Source of the DNA: Flaccisagitta enflata
Lineage: Eukaryota; Chaetognatha; Sagittoidea; Aphragmophora
NCBI GenBank assembly: GCA_965153355.1
Contig: OZ231127.1
Coordinates: 33,356,001 to 33,420,000, forward strand
Direction of reading: 5' to 3'
Length of the DNA stretch: 64,000 bases
This document shows, one piece after another, positions 48,856 to 59,717 of the stretch. The number at the start of each line of letters is the position of its first letter. Within the stretch, counting starts at the first letter, position 1. The position numbers were made by a program, and so were the translations under genes. The notes under the pieces are model-generated. The model had not been told where the DNA came from, did not search any database, and saw only the letters and a program-made list of their open reading frames with translations.

Positions 48856-49002
48856 GGAATGGAGGAGGAGGAGGAGGAGAAAATTCTATTTATGAAAGTG
48901 CAATGAAAAGTATCTTAGAAAAAACTTTAAGTATATGGTTTTTGAAAAATCAACTGGACAATTTAAAGAAAACAAATCATTCAAAAGTTACTTATTTCTG
49001 GA

Positions 49003-49390
49003 CAGACAGACCACTAATTTAGCGTGTGGAGGCACATATTTTAGCACCACCCCCTACAGCCCAAACCCATGAACCAATTTTTTTATTTGGAATTGCTCTG
49101 GATACTTTGAGGCAATATAAATGGCGCCACTGTGGCGATTTTTGAGTTTCCACTTTAAACCCCCGCAAATGATTACCGTTTGCCCACCCCAAAACCACCC
49201 CTAAAGGCCAAAAAATCGCAAATTGAGGGGTTTAAAAGTGGAAACTTCAAAAATTGCCACAGTGGCGCCATTTGTATTGCCCCAAGGTATCCAGAGCAGT
49301 ACCAAGTGAAAGAATTGGTTGATGGGTTTGGGCTGTAGGGGGTGGTACCAAAACTTTGTGCCTCCACACCTTAAATTAATGGTCTGTCTG
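49003..49390. mobile_element. 388-bp foldback element
   Basis: CAGACAGACC at the left and its complement at the right. Long arms include GTGTGGAGGCAC, CACCCCCTACAGCCCAAACC and AATGGCGCCACTGTGGC with inverted partners. Centre near 49195. No coding content. Confidence 0.8.
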
Positions 49391-50474
49391 CATAATATAT
49401 GCTTCCACTCATATACTCACTAATCCAATCTTAGTTACGATCTAGTTTTAATGGTTAAGTAATTTTTATGCAGAAAACAAGTCTTTTGTAGTGATTATTC
49501 AACAAGAATGGTTTTTCAATTATGCTATTAGGTTAAGGGATATGTCTGAAAGCATAGCCCATCAACTCCTTTGGGGCGGCTGCCCTGCTTCCCCTTCAAC
49601 TTCAAGGACAACCTACTCAGGCAGGTCACGCTTACCGCTGACCATCTATTGCTTTTGCAACTATTTGCTCTCATGTGGAAAAGGAGGAAGAGCAACTTTA
49701 GGACAATGAGGACAAGCCTTGGACAACTCTAGGACAAGTCGAGGACAAGTTTAGGACAAGTCTAGTAAAACTAATAAACATTTTTCAAAAATACTTTTGG
49801 TTGAAAGGGATATCTTGGAGTAAGCTACATATACTTTTTGGACACCTTCAGGACACCTTCAGGACAAGTCTGGCCCAACTTTAGGACAACTATGACTAGT
49901 TTTTCAATGTTTTGGGACATGATAAGAACAAGTAAGGCATTGGGAAAGAAGCACCTGCAGGTAATTAAACAACCAGAATCAATTGAATTTTATTAAAAAA
50001 GATACAATTTGTGCAATAACTTTAGGAGGCATTTACTGTACTCCTACAATACGGATTTTTTTGCCCCTATTTTTCCGACCTCCTCCATAGTATTGGTGAA
50101 CACCATACAAAGTCTCATGACATGGTATTTTCATCAGGCTTCTTCCGAAGTCTTTCGAAGTGTGTGATATATGAACTTGGTTTTTGAATGATCACGGGAA
50201 CATTTGTTTTTTGATCATGACCATGTGTTGCCGCATAGTGGGCCACGGTAGTAGTAGAGTTTAGAAAGCAGACTTTGCATCCTTTCTCGAGGCTGAAATC
50301 AAAGCTCTGAAAAAAGAAAACAAAGTTGGACCTCAAAGGGGCAATAATGTTATTCCCCTACAGGTGGGAACGAAATTGATGAAACCATTTCCCTCTTTTT
50401 TTTCTCTTTGCGAGGATTGTGTAGGATGGGAATGAGGGTGGGGTTGGAGGACTTAGTGCGATTCTTATTTTCCA

Positions 50475-50595
50475 CAGTGGAGTTTACCCGCCATAGTGGA
50501 ATTCACTTGCTGTAGAGAAGTAGAATCGCCATATTGGAGTTAACTGGCCACAGTGGAGTTTAATTGGCATAGTGGAGCTTAACATGGTAGTGTTT
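50475..50595. repeat. Minisatellite, CCACAGTGGAGTTTA unit
   Basis: About five diverged ~24-bp units with CATAGTGGAATTCAC and related variants. 50168-50470 shows nothing recognisable. Confidence 0.6.
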
Positions 50596-50739
50596 ATTCG
50601 GATATGACCATTTTTGAGCGGAATCAATTTTTGAACCGGCGCGACGTTACAAGCAAAGTAGCGGGGTGAGAACTAACCAGGGGCCCCAAAAGTGTGAATT
50701 TCTTATGTTAATGTGTTGAGTAGGGCCAGAAATTGCCAA

Positions 50740-51045
50740 TTTCAGGCTCCCCACGCCTGATTTCAGGCCTCAGTGGTCTCGATTGGGGCTTCAGGAATGG
50801 GAGGGCTGATCTCAGGCCTATGAGGTCAGAAAAAAGGTCTGATGGGGCCGATTTCAGGCCTTTGAAAGCTAAATTCAGGTTTGTTAGGGCTAATTACAGA
50901 CCTGTGAGGGCCGAAAACAGGCTCCAGAGCCAGACTTCCGGCCTCAACAAGAAGGAGGGGACGGACGGACGTGTAAACCGAAGTATGGAAATTCACCCTG
51001 GTGTTCTACAGTACAGGCAATCGGCTATGAGTGTCGCTGCCCAAA
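50740..51045. mobile_element. Diverged foldback-family copy with GGCCTGATTTCAGGCC minisatellite
   Basis: Repeats of GGGCTGATCTCAGGCCT type, then GGACGGACGGACG, GGAAATTCACCCTGGTGTTC and GTCGCTGCCC, the diverged right arm of the GGCAGCGGCCCC family. Confidence 0.55.
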
Positions 51046-51199
51046 ACGCAGAATGGAGACTGATTGCGTCTTCCTCTTCATAAATGCGTCATTCAGCTCG
51101 TGGTCAGAAGTGGTCAATCTTACAGTCTAAAAGTGTGACATCTCAGTTGCCTCGACACTCACGAGCTAACTCGATCTAGCTGATTAGTTTCTTGGCCTT

Positions 51200-51288
51200 T
51201 TCTTTCTTGGTCTGTCCTTTATTCTTTCTGCTGTCTTTCTTTCTGCTTTCTTCCTTTATTTTTTCCTTTCTTTCTTTCTTTCTTTCAT

Positions 51289-51352
<64 letters not shown>

Positions 51353-51386
51353 GCTTTCATGCTTTCTTGCTTTCTTGCTTTCTTGG

Positions 51387-51443
<57 letters not shown>

Positions 51444-51452
51444 CACTCGCTC

Positions 51453-51492
<40 letters not shown>

Positions 51493-51528
51493 TCTATCTC
51501 TCTTTTGTCGTTGTTTCTCTCTCTCTTT

Positions 51529-51597
<69 letters not shown>
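51200..51597. repeat. (CTTT)n-(GCTT)n-(CT)n compound array
   Basis: CTTT tetramers (51265-51353), GCTT tetramers (51380-51490) and CT (51538-51595). Confidence 0.95.
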
Positions 51598-51599
<2 letters not shown>

Positions 51600-52562
51600 C
51601 CTTTCAGCTGTGGATGGATGAATAATTTTGAAAGCGGTGCAAGTAAGGATTGGTCGCGATGTATCAATTCATGATTGATCACGTGAATGGCTCAACGCTC
51701 TCACGTGACCAGTAAAATGTCTGTTTGCCATTGAGTCAGCTCTGTGTGTGTGTGCATGTAAGCGCGTGACTCTTGGCCGTGCGATTACTTGACAGGACAA
51801 AGAGCGCGAGCGGGATGAGTCAATGATTGCCATCGCCTCTGTCTCTATCTCTACAAATGTAAGGCGCATGAATCGAGAAAGAAGAGGGGTATGCACAATG
51901 ATGTAAACCGGTTCTGTCATGATGATGCAAATGAGTAATTGATCATTCATTTGTTTATGCTTTGAATCTTTCGCTCGTGGTCCTTATGTACGTTCATGCA
52001 TCACATTCAATATTCATTTGCAGTCCATAGTAGAAATCCAAACGGTGGTCTTTGATATGGATTCTTGTCCCACTCAAGTTTCATAGATTACGAATATTCC
52101 TTCGTAACGCAGCTGCATCAGCACGAAACCAAGGCTAGGTGACGTTGACACTTTGTCATTACCATCGGTACAAATTTGATAGAAAAAGAGTAGATGCATA
52201 TTCGTTGCTGATATATTTTTAGGGACATGCATATGAACCAAACAGTGGTATACCAGGTCAAGCTAGTAGATGAGTTTACCGTGTTCCAGTTGGACTAAGT
52301 TTGCCAACTGCAACGTCATCGTAAAATAAGTTGAATAAATAAATCATCTACACGCGGGAGAAAATCACAGCTAAGCCGTTTTTCATTTCGCACAAAGCCG
52401 ACGCTTAATGGAACACAAACGATTATGTTAGGTATCTTGATATTTTCTTGAATAAGCGGCTTAGCTTATTGCACTATCAATAGACTGTTAAAATGAATAC
52501 GTTAATTTTATGGGTTCTGCTTAATTTAAAGAAATATAGCAATGATAATTCTAATCAATAAG
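51600..52562. other. No recognisable feature
   Basis: Unique, moderately AT-rich sequence. If the exon at 52563 is real this would be its upstream intron; I see no other coding or repeat structure. Confidence 0.5.
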
Positions 52563-53088
52563 CGATTTTGGACCAGACTTGACGCGCTCAGCGAGCGAAG
52601 AGACGCTCACGGGCTCAGAAAATGAAGGTGACAATTTGGATCCAATGCCCCCTCCTTCACACAATTTCCGGTACGCGATAAAGATCAAGAAGCATACTCC
52701 TGCCGGAGATTCTGAAGATGAGGCTGATGTCGGGATCGGGAGAAACCTTTCGAGCGCACCATCGTCGACAATTTTGCCGTCTACAAATCTGCCGCCAGCA
52801 ACTTTGCCATCTACGTCGCCGTTTACTTCGCCGTTTACGTCGCCATTTGCATCGTCAGCCTCCACGGCATTGTCTATATCATCGCCGTTTCCAAGACCAT
52901 GGGGTACGAGTCCAACGGGTACGAGTCCATCGGGTACGAGTTCGTCGGGTACAAGTGCATCGGGTGCGAATTTGTTGGATGCAAGTTCATCGGGTGCGAA
53001 TTCAACGGTAACGGTTACATCGGATGCAAAAACATCGGATTTAACACCTGCAAATCATGTCGATGACGTGGAACCGCAGCCAAATATA
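52563..53088 (+). CDS. Exon-like ORF, Ser/Thr/Pro-rich, unrecognised
   Basis: After an AG at 52561-52562 the frame reads DFGPDLTRSASEETLTGSE, then NLDPMPPPSHNFRYAIKIKK, HTPAGDSEDEADVG, Ser/Thr/Pro repeats (FTSPFTSPFASS, GTSPSGTSSSGTSASG) and NHVDDVEPQPNI before GTGAGA at 53089. The first third is charged and non-repetitive, GC content rises against the flanks, and the tail looks like a disordered linker with phospho-sites. It starts with the third base of a codon and ends in phase 0. I recognise no family. An SPTGTSPSG-like ~15-bp minisatellite underlies the end. Confidence 0.45.
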
Positions 53089-53367
53089 GTGAGAAAGCTA
53101 TTAAATAAAGCTTCGTTTTGTTGCGTGCTTAGTAACTCTAAACTAGTTAAAATTTGCGTCATTCATTTGGTTGGATGGGTAATCAATCGGTGACTCCATT
53201 GGTCATTGGGTCAGTGGGTTGGTCAATCTATCCCCTATCCTATTTGCCCCCTATCCCCTATGCTGTTTTTTTTTTAAATCATTATTTTTTTTTACATAAA
53301 TGGCACTAAAAAGAAAAAAAAATAACGATACTCTCTCGCGCATAACTGTTTTTAGAAAAAAAAAATC

Positions 53368-53368
<1 letters not shown>

Positions 53369-53434
<66 letters not shown>
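53369..53434. repeat. (CTTT)n microsatellite
   Basis: About 16 tetramers within a T-rich tract (53265-53520). Confidence 0.93.
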
Positions 53435-53436
<2 letters not shown>

Positions 53437-53609
53437 TTTTTCTCTTTTTTGTTTTTGTCTTTTTTTTTTTTTCTTTTTTCTTTTTTCTTTTGTCTTTTTT
53501 CGTTTTATCTTTTTTTTATCTTTCTTCCTTTGTTGTTTGCTGTGATTGTTTTTTTCAATTATGTCACTGATTAATTTCATTGAAATATCCGCAAAACTTA
53601 CTCTTAAAC

Positions 53610-54067
53610 AAGGCCGGATACACGGCTACCCCAGTCGCGTATGGGTGGGCAGGGGCCGTATTTGACGTTACTTGATTGTTTGGGCAGGAGCAGTGAGGCC
53701 AAAGACCATAAAACCCCCAAAAAAGTAAAGTGTGACGGACGGACAAGTGGACGGACCGACGGACCGACGGACCGACGGATGGACCGACAAAACGGGGTGT
53801 AGGGTCGCGTAGCACGCGACTAAAAATGTTACTCATTTCTAGTTCTTACATATTTTCTAGTCGCGTGCACGCGACTACAACCGCGTTGTCTGTCTGTCGG
53901 TCGATCGGTTGATCGGTTGGTTGGTCATGTTTTACTTTTTTTTTTATTTCACTTTTTTTATTGTATTTTTTTTACCCCACTGCTCCTGCCCAAATGGTCT
54001 GATGACCTCAAATATGGTCCCTGCCCACCCGTACGCGACTTCGGTAGCGGTTTATCCGGCCTTGTTT
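53610..54067. mobile_element. ACAAGGCC/GTCGCG foldback element, full-length inverted pair
   Basis: Left half ACAAGGCCGGATACACGGCT, GTCGCGTATGGGTGGGCAGG, GGACCGACGGACC runs, GTCGCGTAGCACGCGACTAA. Right half is inverted: AGTCGCGTGCACGCGACTAC, GTCGGTCGATCGGTT, CTGCCCACCCGTACGCGACT, GGTTTATCCGGCCTTGTTT. Confidence 0.78.
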
Positions 54068-54111
54068 CTTGAAACTTCAATCAGCCATAAACAAACAGCA
54101 TTAAAAAGATA

Positions 54112-54932
54112 GGGGAGGGTGGGACAAATCGGGCCACGGGCAACTTGGGCCACTTGTGGATGTAGACGTCACTACCGAAATGACTATTTGGATTAAAATT
54201 GTATGATGCTGCTATGAGTTGCATTAGTCAATAGGGTTGTAGGGGTGATGTTTCTTCAGAACTGCTGCAGCAGCCGCGGTACGATTACTGATAGGTTGTG
54301 ATAAATTTCATTACTAGTCCAACAATTGTCATTTTGGCTGACTTTTTGGTAATGGATATGATGATTGGGTCCATTAGCTTCCACGTCACATAAATTTTCG
54401 ATTTCAAGTTGCTGGTCTCAGTGCATGTAGATTAGATTAAAACGGTGGGGTAAATCGGGCCACCTGGAAATTCCTTTAATTTCTTTGTTAGCAGATTTCT
54501 CAAGGCTGTAAAATGCGACGTTGTCTGGTAATGGCAAGAGGTGGAATCATTTTCATTTTTCAGCTTGTGTGATCAAACAAATCTGGTAAAAATGTGTTTG
54601 AATCAGACCTCAACATGGCTCCTAGTAGTCATGCGACAAATTTTGTGTAATCTTGTACCCCTTTTGGGAAATATGAAAATGAAGCTGAAAGTGGCCCGAT
54701 TTGCCCCACATGGGCTAAAAAGGGCCACACTAGGTTTTTTAAAAAATATGGGACCCTCTGGGTCCCACTCCATGAAATGTGCAACAAAAAGTATCTTACA
54801 AAAAACTTTAGGAAAACATTTTTGAAAAATAAACTTAACATATTACTCCGTGTTTCAGTGATTTCAGTGATTTCATTTGAGAAAAGCCCCAAACAAAAAC
54901 GTTCAGAACGGCCCGATTTGCCCCGACCCCCC
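54112..54932. mobile_element. 821-bp TA-flanked element with GGGCAAATCGGGCC-type termini
   Basis: Left terminus GGGGAGGGTGGGACAAATCG, right terminus complement of GGGGGGTCGGGGCAAATCGG, with TA at 54110-54111 and 54933-54934. Extra internal copies of the terminal motif at about 54458 and 54693. No transposase frame found, so non-autonomous; TA duplication suggests a Tc1/mariner-class mobiliser. Confidence 0.78.
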
Positions 54933-55112
54933 TATGTTGCTTCTCATTTCAATTTTTAATCTTTATAAAACCATCAATTTTTATGAAGCTTTCAAAAGAA
55001 ATAGAGATAGCCACAAGAAAAACTACAATGTTCCTAATCTTTTAGCTATTAAGGATTGACTATTAGAAATTAGGTCCTAAAAAAATTGTACTGTATTTTC
55101 CTTTTCAGACAC

Positions 55113-55322
55113 GAAATTCTACAAGAGGCTTCGTCTGTCCGCCCATCTGTTGGTCCCCTGGCCTGTTAGTCCAGTGGTGTGTCTGGGTTGATCAACTCGA
55201 AATGTGTGAAAACGCGTATTCACGATGTTGCAGTTATAATTGTATGTGTGTACAAGTGAGTTTGGGATGGGGAGGGAGGTTGCAAGCCACTGCCCACCCG
55301 TCCGCAACAATATTGCCATCAC
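55113..55322. mobile_element. Dispersed element copy (GTGAAAACGCGTATT family)
   Basis: AGAGGCTTCGTCTGTCCGCC, GTTGATCAACTCGAAATGTG, TGAAAACGCGTATTCACGAT, CACTGCCCACCCGTCCGCAA. Motif order matches 63470-63720 and, inverted, 59718-60010. Confidence 0.65.
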
Positions 55323-55608
55323 GCGTCACTTTGTAAACTCTGGGGCTATGGTACGGATGACCATCTTTTCCTCCTGCAGGTTTTACGATAAACTCCGTTT
55401 ATTGTCCCGCACTCCTTGAATACAAAACCAGCAGTTTTTGCGGTTGCCGCAAGTGGTGCATTTTGGATCGAGCGTGGGTTGCAAGCGGTTAATGAAACCA
55501 CGTAAGATGAGGTTTTGGAGTATTTCCATATTTATAGCAAGGTCAATTAGTGTACTACTGTACAAAATTTGAGAACTGGGTCCAGCTACATTGTGATCAA
55601 TTACGGAA

Positions 55609-55801
55609 TGAATGAATGAATGAGTGAATGAATGAATGAATGAATGAATGAATGAATAAATAAGGTCATCAATTACTGAATGAATGAATGAATCTATGAA
55701 TAGATGAATGAATAGTTCTTTTTCCATTTTTTATGTTTTCCAATGGAAATATGAATGAATGAATGAATGAATGAATGAATGAATGAATGAATGAATGAAC
55801 A
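55609..55801. repeat. (GAAT)n arrays
   Basis: Blocks at 55609-55656, 55676-55710 and 55750-55800. Confidence 0.95.
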
Positions 55802-55871
55802 AGTCATGATTGATGAAGGGTAATCGAGGCATTCTATAGACTAAAATGTCATTTGTTTTTTTCACAAACAG

Positions 55872-56170
55872 ATGGCGTTTCGGATTACAAAGGACTGGCT
55901 CCACCTCCTCAATCTTCGGATCCTTCCCTCCATCTTCCATTGCCTCCTCCTCCTCAATCTTCGGGTCCTTCCCTTCATCTTCCATTGCCTCCTTCTCCTC
56001 ATTCCTCTCTTCCTAACTCCTCTGTTCCTCTACCTTCTTCTTCTCCCTCGTCTTTCTCGTCACCGGCAACGCCACCTGTGGTTGATCTCGCCTCGTCCAA
56101 ACAGATTGTATTAGTGGACATTTCCGACGAAATTGATGACAGCTACGTTGATGTTATCGTCTTAGAGTGA
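55872..56170 (+). CDS. Terminal exon-like ORF, Pro/Ser-rich with acidic C-terminus, unrecognised
   Basis: A good acceptor (TTTTTTTCACAAACAG) precedes a frame reading GVSDYKGLAPPPQSS, a ~45-bp duplicated segment encoding PSLHLPLPPPPQSS twice, a Ser/Pro stretch and the acidic end QIVLVDISDEIDDSYVDVIV LE before TGA. The non-repetitive end and the splice site favour real coding. It needs one base from the preceding exon, so it does not join 52563-53088 directly; an intermediate exon or other donor is required. ATTAAA at 56283 could be the poly(A) signal. Family unknown. Confidence 0.42.
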
Positions 56171-56282
56171 TGGAATCGACAACAACAGAAACAGTTCTAA
56201 ATGTCAGACCACATAAGAAGACGCAAGAGAATGGATTCATTCTCTGTTTATTCATGTTAAAAGAGTTGAAATCAACTTCTTT

Positions 56283-56288
56283 ATTAAA
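56283..56288 (+). terminator. Candidate poly(A) signal ATTAAA
   Basis: ATTAAA about 115 nt after the stop at 56170. Common variant hexamer; weak evidence alone. Confidence 0.2.
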
Positions 56289-56640
56289 AATCCTAATCAT
56301 GCAGTTGTACGGAATATTCTTATTTTGCTGTGACGCATGAAGAAAGCTAAAAAAAGAGTTTTAAACATCGTGGTTTTGTCAATTAGAACAAAGTAATTTT
56401 CTCGGAGGTAGTCGTTTGCTAATTTGCATATTGCTGTCGGAAATCTTTTTCTCCATATTTGGAGAAAAAATCTTAATTGGTGCTTCAACTGATGATAGCC
56501 TAAGGTGTCAATCGGTATTGCGTGACCTACATTTCTTTCTGATACTGAGTAAAGCGGGGTAGTGTCGTTACAGAAAGATGAAATTCATCAGATACTGAGG
56601 AAAGAATGAGATGCAGTCGAAAAATCCAATTAGTTACGGT

Positions 56641-56845
56641 AAGCGATTTCACCGATCAGGTTTGTTTTGATCCAGGGCCGGCGAACTTACAGCGATTTCG
56701 TCGATATGTGATACAGAATAAATTGAGACATTTGTATTTGCAGCTATTGCAGGAAAATGAAATACTTCAAGGATGTTTGCATAAACCATATGGTCAGTTA
56801 TGGCAAAAAAAGAAAAAAACAAACAAAATGCCAAACAAAACTTAA
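56641..56845 (+). CDS. Short protein-like ORF, unrecognised
   Basis: After CGATCAG the frame reads VCFDPGPANLQRFRR, YVIQNKLRHLYLQLLQENE and ILQGCLHKPYGQLWQ before a Lys-rich end. It can form an amphipathic helix and is non-repetitive, but no homologue is recognised. A longer frame opens upstream at 56606. It could be an exon, a gene relic or chance. Confidence 0.22.
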
Positions 56846-57008
56846 AAGAAAGAAAAAAAGAAAAAAAGAAAGTTAGTAATGTTTTATATTCATGAAATAT
56901 AAAAACAACAAGGGCACGAATCCTCGCAGATTGCCAGGTTACAATTTATGCATCAATGTCAAGAATTCGCCTGATACAGATCGTTGGATTATAAATAGAA
57001 AACTTGAG

Positions 57009-57020
57009 TGATGATGATGT

Positions 57021-57090
<70 letters not shown>

Positions 57091-57118
57091 AATGATAATG
57101 ATAATGATAATGATGATA

Positions 57119-57150
<32 letters not shown>

Positions 57151-57168
57151 AGTGATGATGATGATGAA
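57009..57168. repeat. (GAT)n array with AATGAT variants
   Basis: About 50 GAT/AAT units; poly-D and poly-M frames are artefacts. Confidence 0.96.
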
Positions 57169-57310
57169 TGTCGCGCCGTTCGATTATAAAAATGATGTTT
57201 CGGACGTGCTAAGAAATCCCCTTCTGTGAGCTTTTTTCTTTGCTGTCAACCTGTCAAAAGACATTGGCTGAAAAAGAAATACATTCAATGAAAGAAATTC
57301 GAAACATCAG

Positions 57311-57312
<2 letters not shown>

Positions 57313-57343
<31 letters not shown>
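57313..57343. repeat. Short (GA)n, then GACA/GACC-type repeats
   Basis: GA (57313-57343), AGACAGACAG around 57430 and GACCGACG runs near 57530-57560, resembling the core of the ACAAGGCC family. 57170-58220 is otherwise featureless. Confidence 0.8.
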
Positions 57344-57350
<7 letters not shown>

Positions 57351-58220
57351 AAGACAAAGAAAGACAGAAGATTGAAAGATGAAGAAGCAAACAGACAGAT
57401 AGACTGTGATATATACAGAGAGGCAGATAGACAGACAGACAGAATGGTAGACATAAGAAAACTAACATCGTCACGGACGGGGGTAGGTCCATTTTTCTAT
57501 GAATCTAAAGGAGTTTTTAAGTTTGATGCTGACCGACGGACCGACGGACCGACGGACCGAAGGGTTGAAAGACGCACAAAGCCCCTTACAAAATTGCGAC
57601 TAAATACAGACAGACGTACACTCAAATTTCATGTTGTACGTTGGGTGAGGGCAGCAAGAGCCTAAAGGAAATCGACTTTCCTTTCAGCCGTCGTCGCGTC
57701 GTGTCAGTTTAGTCAGTTGAGACATTTGAGACAGTTCAGTTGAGGCGCCCTTTAGCAAATTCAAGATCAAATCTGATGGTGACGCAACACTCTTCCACGA
57801 TTCCTTGATTTTTGGTATTTGGACGCTTTGAAACGAAAAACCTCGTTTGCCTGGAAAAGGCGATTTACCCTTGGATTCTTTTCATAGTTTTTACACTGGG
57901 CATTTATGCAAGGGAAATGCGTGAATTGTATAGTACAGAGCGGGCTTCTCATTATGCAGTGACACCAAGAGCAGTGTAACAGAGAAATAGAAGTCGGTGT
58001 TTGAAATAGAACGGGAAATTCATTTAATAGGAAATGATTGAGCAAATGGGCTTGCGCGGTTATAATCGCTCAAATAGCATAAAATCCAACTGAGATATAA
58101 CAATACCTGATTAAAATGCCGTTGATATCTTAGGCGCATTCTAACTAGTGCGGGTCTTCTCCGCAAAAACAGGGTCAGAGTGTGTTTCTAGTGACGCCAA
58201 CATGTTGCTACAATTACGTT

Positions 58221-58370
58221 TTTAGTCGCGGAAACGCGACTCTACACCTTACCGTGTCGGTCGGTCCATCAGTCCGTCCATCCGTGACATTTCTGAATTG
58301 CAAGTGTTTTTTGCATTTCCACTCCTGCCCAACCGTCCGCGACTGTTCTGCCGTGTATCCAGCCTTGTTT
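58221..58370 (-). mobile_element. ACAAGGCC/GTCGCG-family element (single half)
   Basis: TTTTTAGTCGCGGAAACGCG, CACCTTACCGTGTCGGTCGG, CTCCTGCCCAACCGTCCGCG, CCGTGTATCCAGCCTTGTTT. Inverse of 16552-16722. Confidence 0.72.
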
Positions 58371-58656
58371 TCTCATCATTCCTGTCTAGTGAGAACCCAT
58401 GATAACTTTTAGCCTACCCACGAGCTGGTGTGTGTGTGTGCTAGGGCAGTTACCTGAAGGGTGAATTTGGCTCAAAATTAAGAATTCCTCCGCTATCTAA
58501 CCATACATGCTAAGCCGCATTTGGGCAGTAAATCAGACAAGCAGAGGTCGGTATTTGATCAAGAAACCCGCACGGCAACACAATGGTAAAGTATATGAAA
58601 GCAATTTAACACCCATTGAAACTCTATAGTGTTGCCGTGCGGGTTTTCTTTCCAGA

Positions 58657-59171
58657 TACAGTAGATGTCGTCTAGACTTAGAAATACGGGGGAGCTCATA
58701 ACCTGAGTATTAGTAAAGTGAGGGGGCTGATATTTTACTGGTGTAAAATGTAAACTCTAAAGGGTTGACGATGGGGTATGGTATCCCCCTACGGCTTACC
58801 TTAGGAAAAAAACTTTTAGTATAAAATTATAGGAACAATCATTTTTTTTTTGCAGAATTTCAGCTTTATCTATTTGCTTGAATAGCAAAACCAGTTGAGG
58901 ATTCGAACCTGGAACCTTAGATGAAAAGATCTGTTACTGACAATTCTGAAGTAAAGTGAGTTAACCACAAGACCAACTTCTAAAACTGATTAGATGAGGA
59001 GAATTTGATAGAGTGTATTCAAGAGAGTTTTCCATCCACAGAGCTGCTATACCCTATCGTCAACCCTTCAGGTCATAAGCATTATACACACACAGTTTCA
59101 TTTCAATTACATAAATGGTATTTAAGAAATGAGGGCCCCCGTATTTCTAAGTCTAGACAACATCTACTGTA
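58657..59171. mobile_element. 515-bp element with TACAGTAGATG inverted ends
   Basis: Termini TACAGTAGATGTCGTCTAGA and its near complement, with CCCGTATTTCTAAG inside each arm. A second inner inverted pair is GGGTTGACGATGGGGTA / TACCCTATCGTCAACCC. It contains the tRNA-like segment at 58888-58976. Shares its terminus with the element at 2547. Confidence 0.75.
58888..58976 (-). other. tRNA-derived (SINE-like) pol III promoter relic
   Basis: On the minus strand TGGTCTTGTGG (58965-58975) fits the A box and GGTTCGAATCC (58899-58909) matches the B box perfectly. The spacing (about 55 nt) is slightly long for a tRNA, and the T-arm and acceptor stems do not pair well, so this is a relic rather than a functional tRNA. 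Confidence 0.6.
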
Positions 59172-59365
59172 CCAATCTCCGCTTGCCTCAATTCCTTTTT
59201 AAATACGACTTAAGAGTGTTTGGTTAGTTGGCTGAGACGTTCTGAAACTTGACCACATTTGACCCTCCAGGTAGCCGCAGTGTGTGAGAGCCTGTTTACA
59301 GAGCGAGCAATTGTAGCAAGTCCGTAGAGTGAGGTAGTGAGCAGTCTGAGTGAAAAAGTGTTGTA

Positions 59366-59541
59366 CAGTTGGACCCCGCCTCATCGGTCCCATTGGGACT
59401 GAAGATTTTTCACCTTTATCTCAAGATAACCTTTAAAGAGAGGTAAACACACACTAAAAACTACCATTTGGGACCTTAAAATGTTGACCTTTATTGATGG
59501 GGCACCTTTAAAAGCGGGGCTGTTATTGCGGGGTTCCACTG
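59366..59541. mobile_element. 176-bp TA-flanked MITE, CAGTGGAACCCCGC termini
   Basis: Left CAGTTGGACCCCGCC, right complement of CAGTGGAACCCCGC, with TA at 59364-59365 and 59542-59543. CAGT...CCCCG termini with a TA duplication are typical of pogo/Tigger-type Tc1/mariner derivatives. Confidence 0.78.
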
Positions 59542-59717
59542 TATCTAGTATCTAGTTTTGTCAGTTCGTCCTCGGGTTCCGGATACTTTCAATGGTATTT
59601 TTAAGGAATTACTACCCCTGCATAGTGCTCCAACATCTGTAACTGCGCCTATTTGTACAGCCCTGTTAAGTTGATTAGATGCCTACTACATGCTATTTTA
59701 TCGTATTACAACCCCGC

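Larger units (their letters stand above)
45521..50167. mobile_element. 4.65-kb composite bounded by ~0.5-kb terminal inverted repeats
   Basis: The left arm (45521-46020) starts TCACACTTCAAAAGACTTCG. The right arm (about 49690-50167) is its inverse, ending TCTTTCGAAGTGTGTGA. Both arms share GAAGCCTCATGAAAATACCA / its complement, a GGAGGAGGTCGGAAAAATAG motif, CCGTATTGTAGGAGTACAGT, and an internal ~12-bp minisatellite (AGTTGTCCTAAA). The interior contains other elements and minisatellites and no recognisable transposase. It is a giant foldback or a pair of related elements that captured the middle. Confidence 0.72.

Noticed and set aside
58888-58976. Functional tRNA gene
   Set aside because: The A and B boxes are good, but the T-arm and acceptor stems do not pair and the spacing is long; treated as a SINE-like relic.
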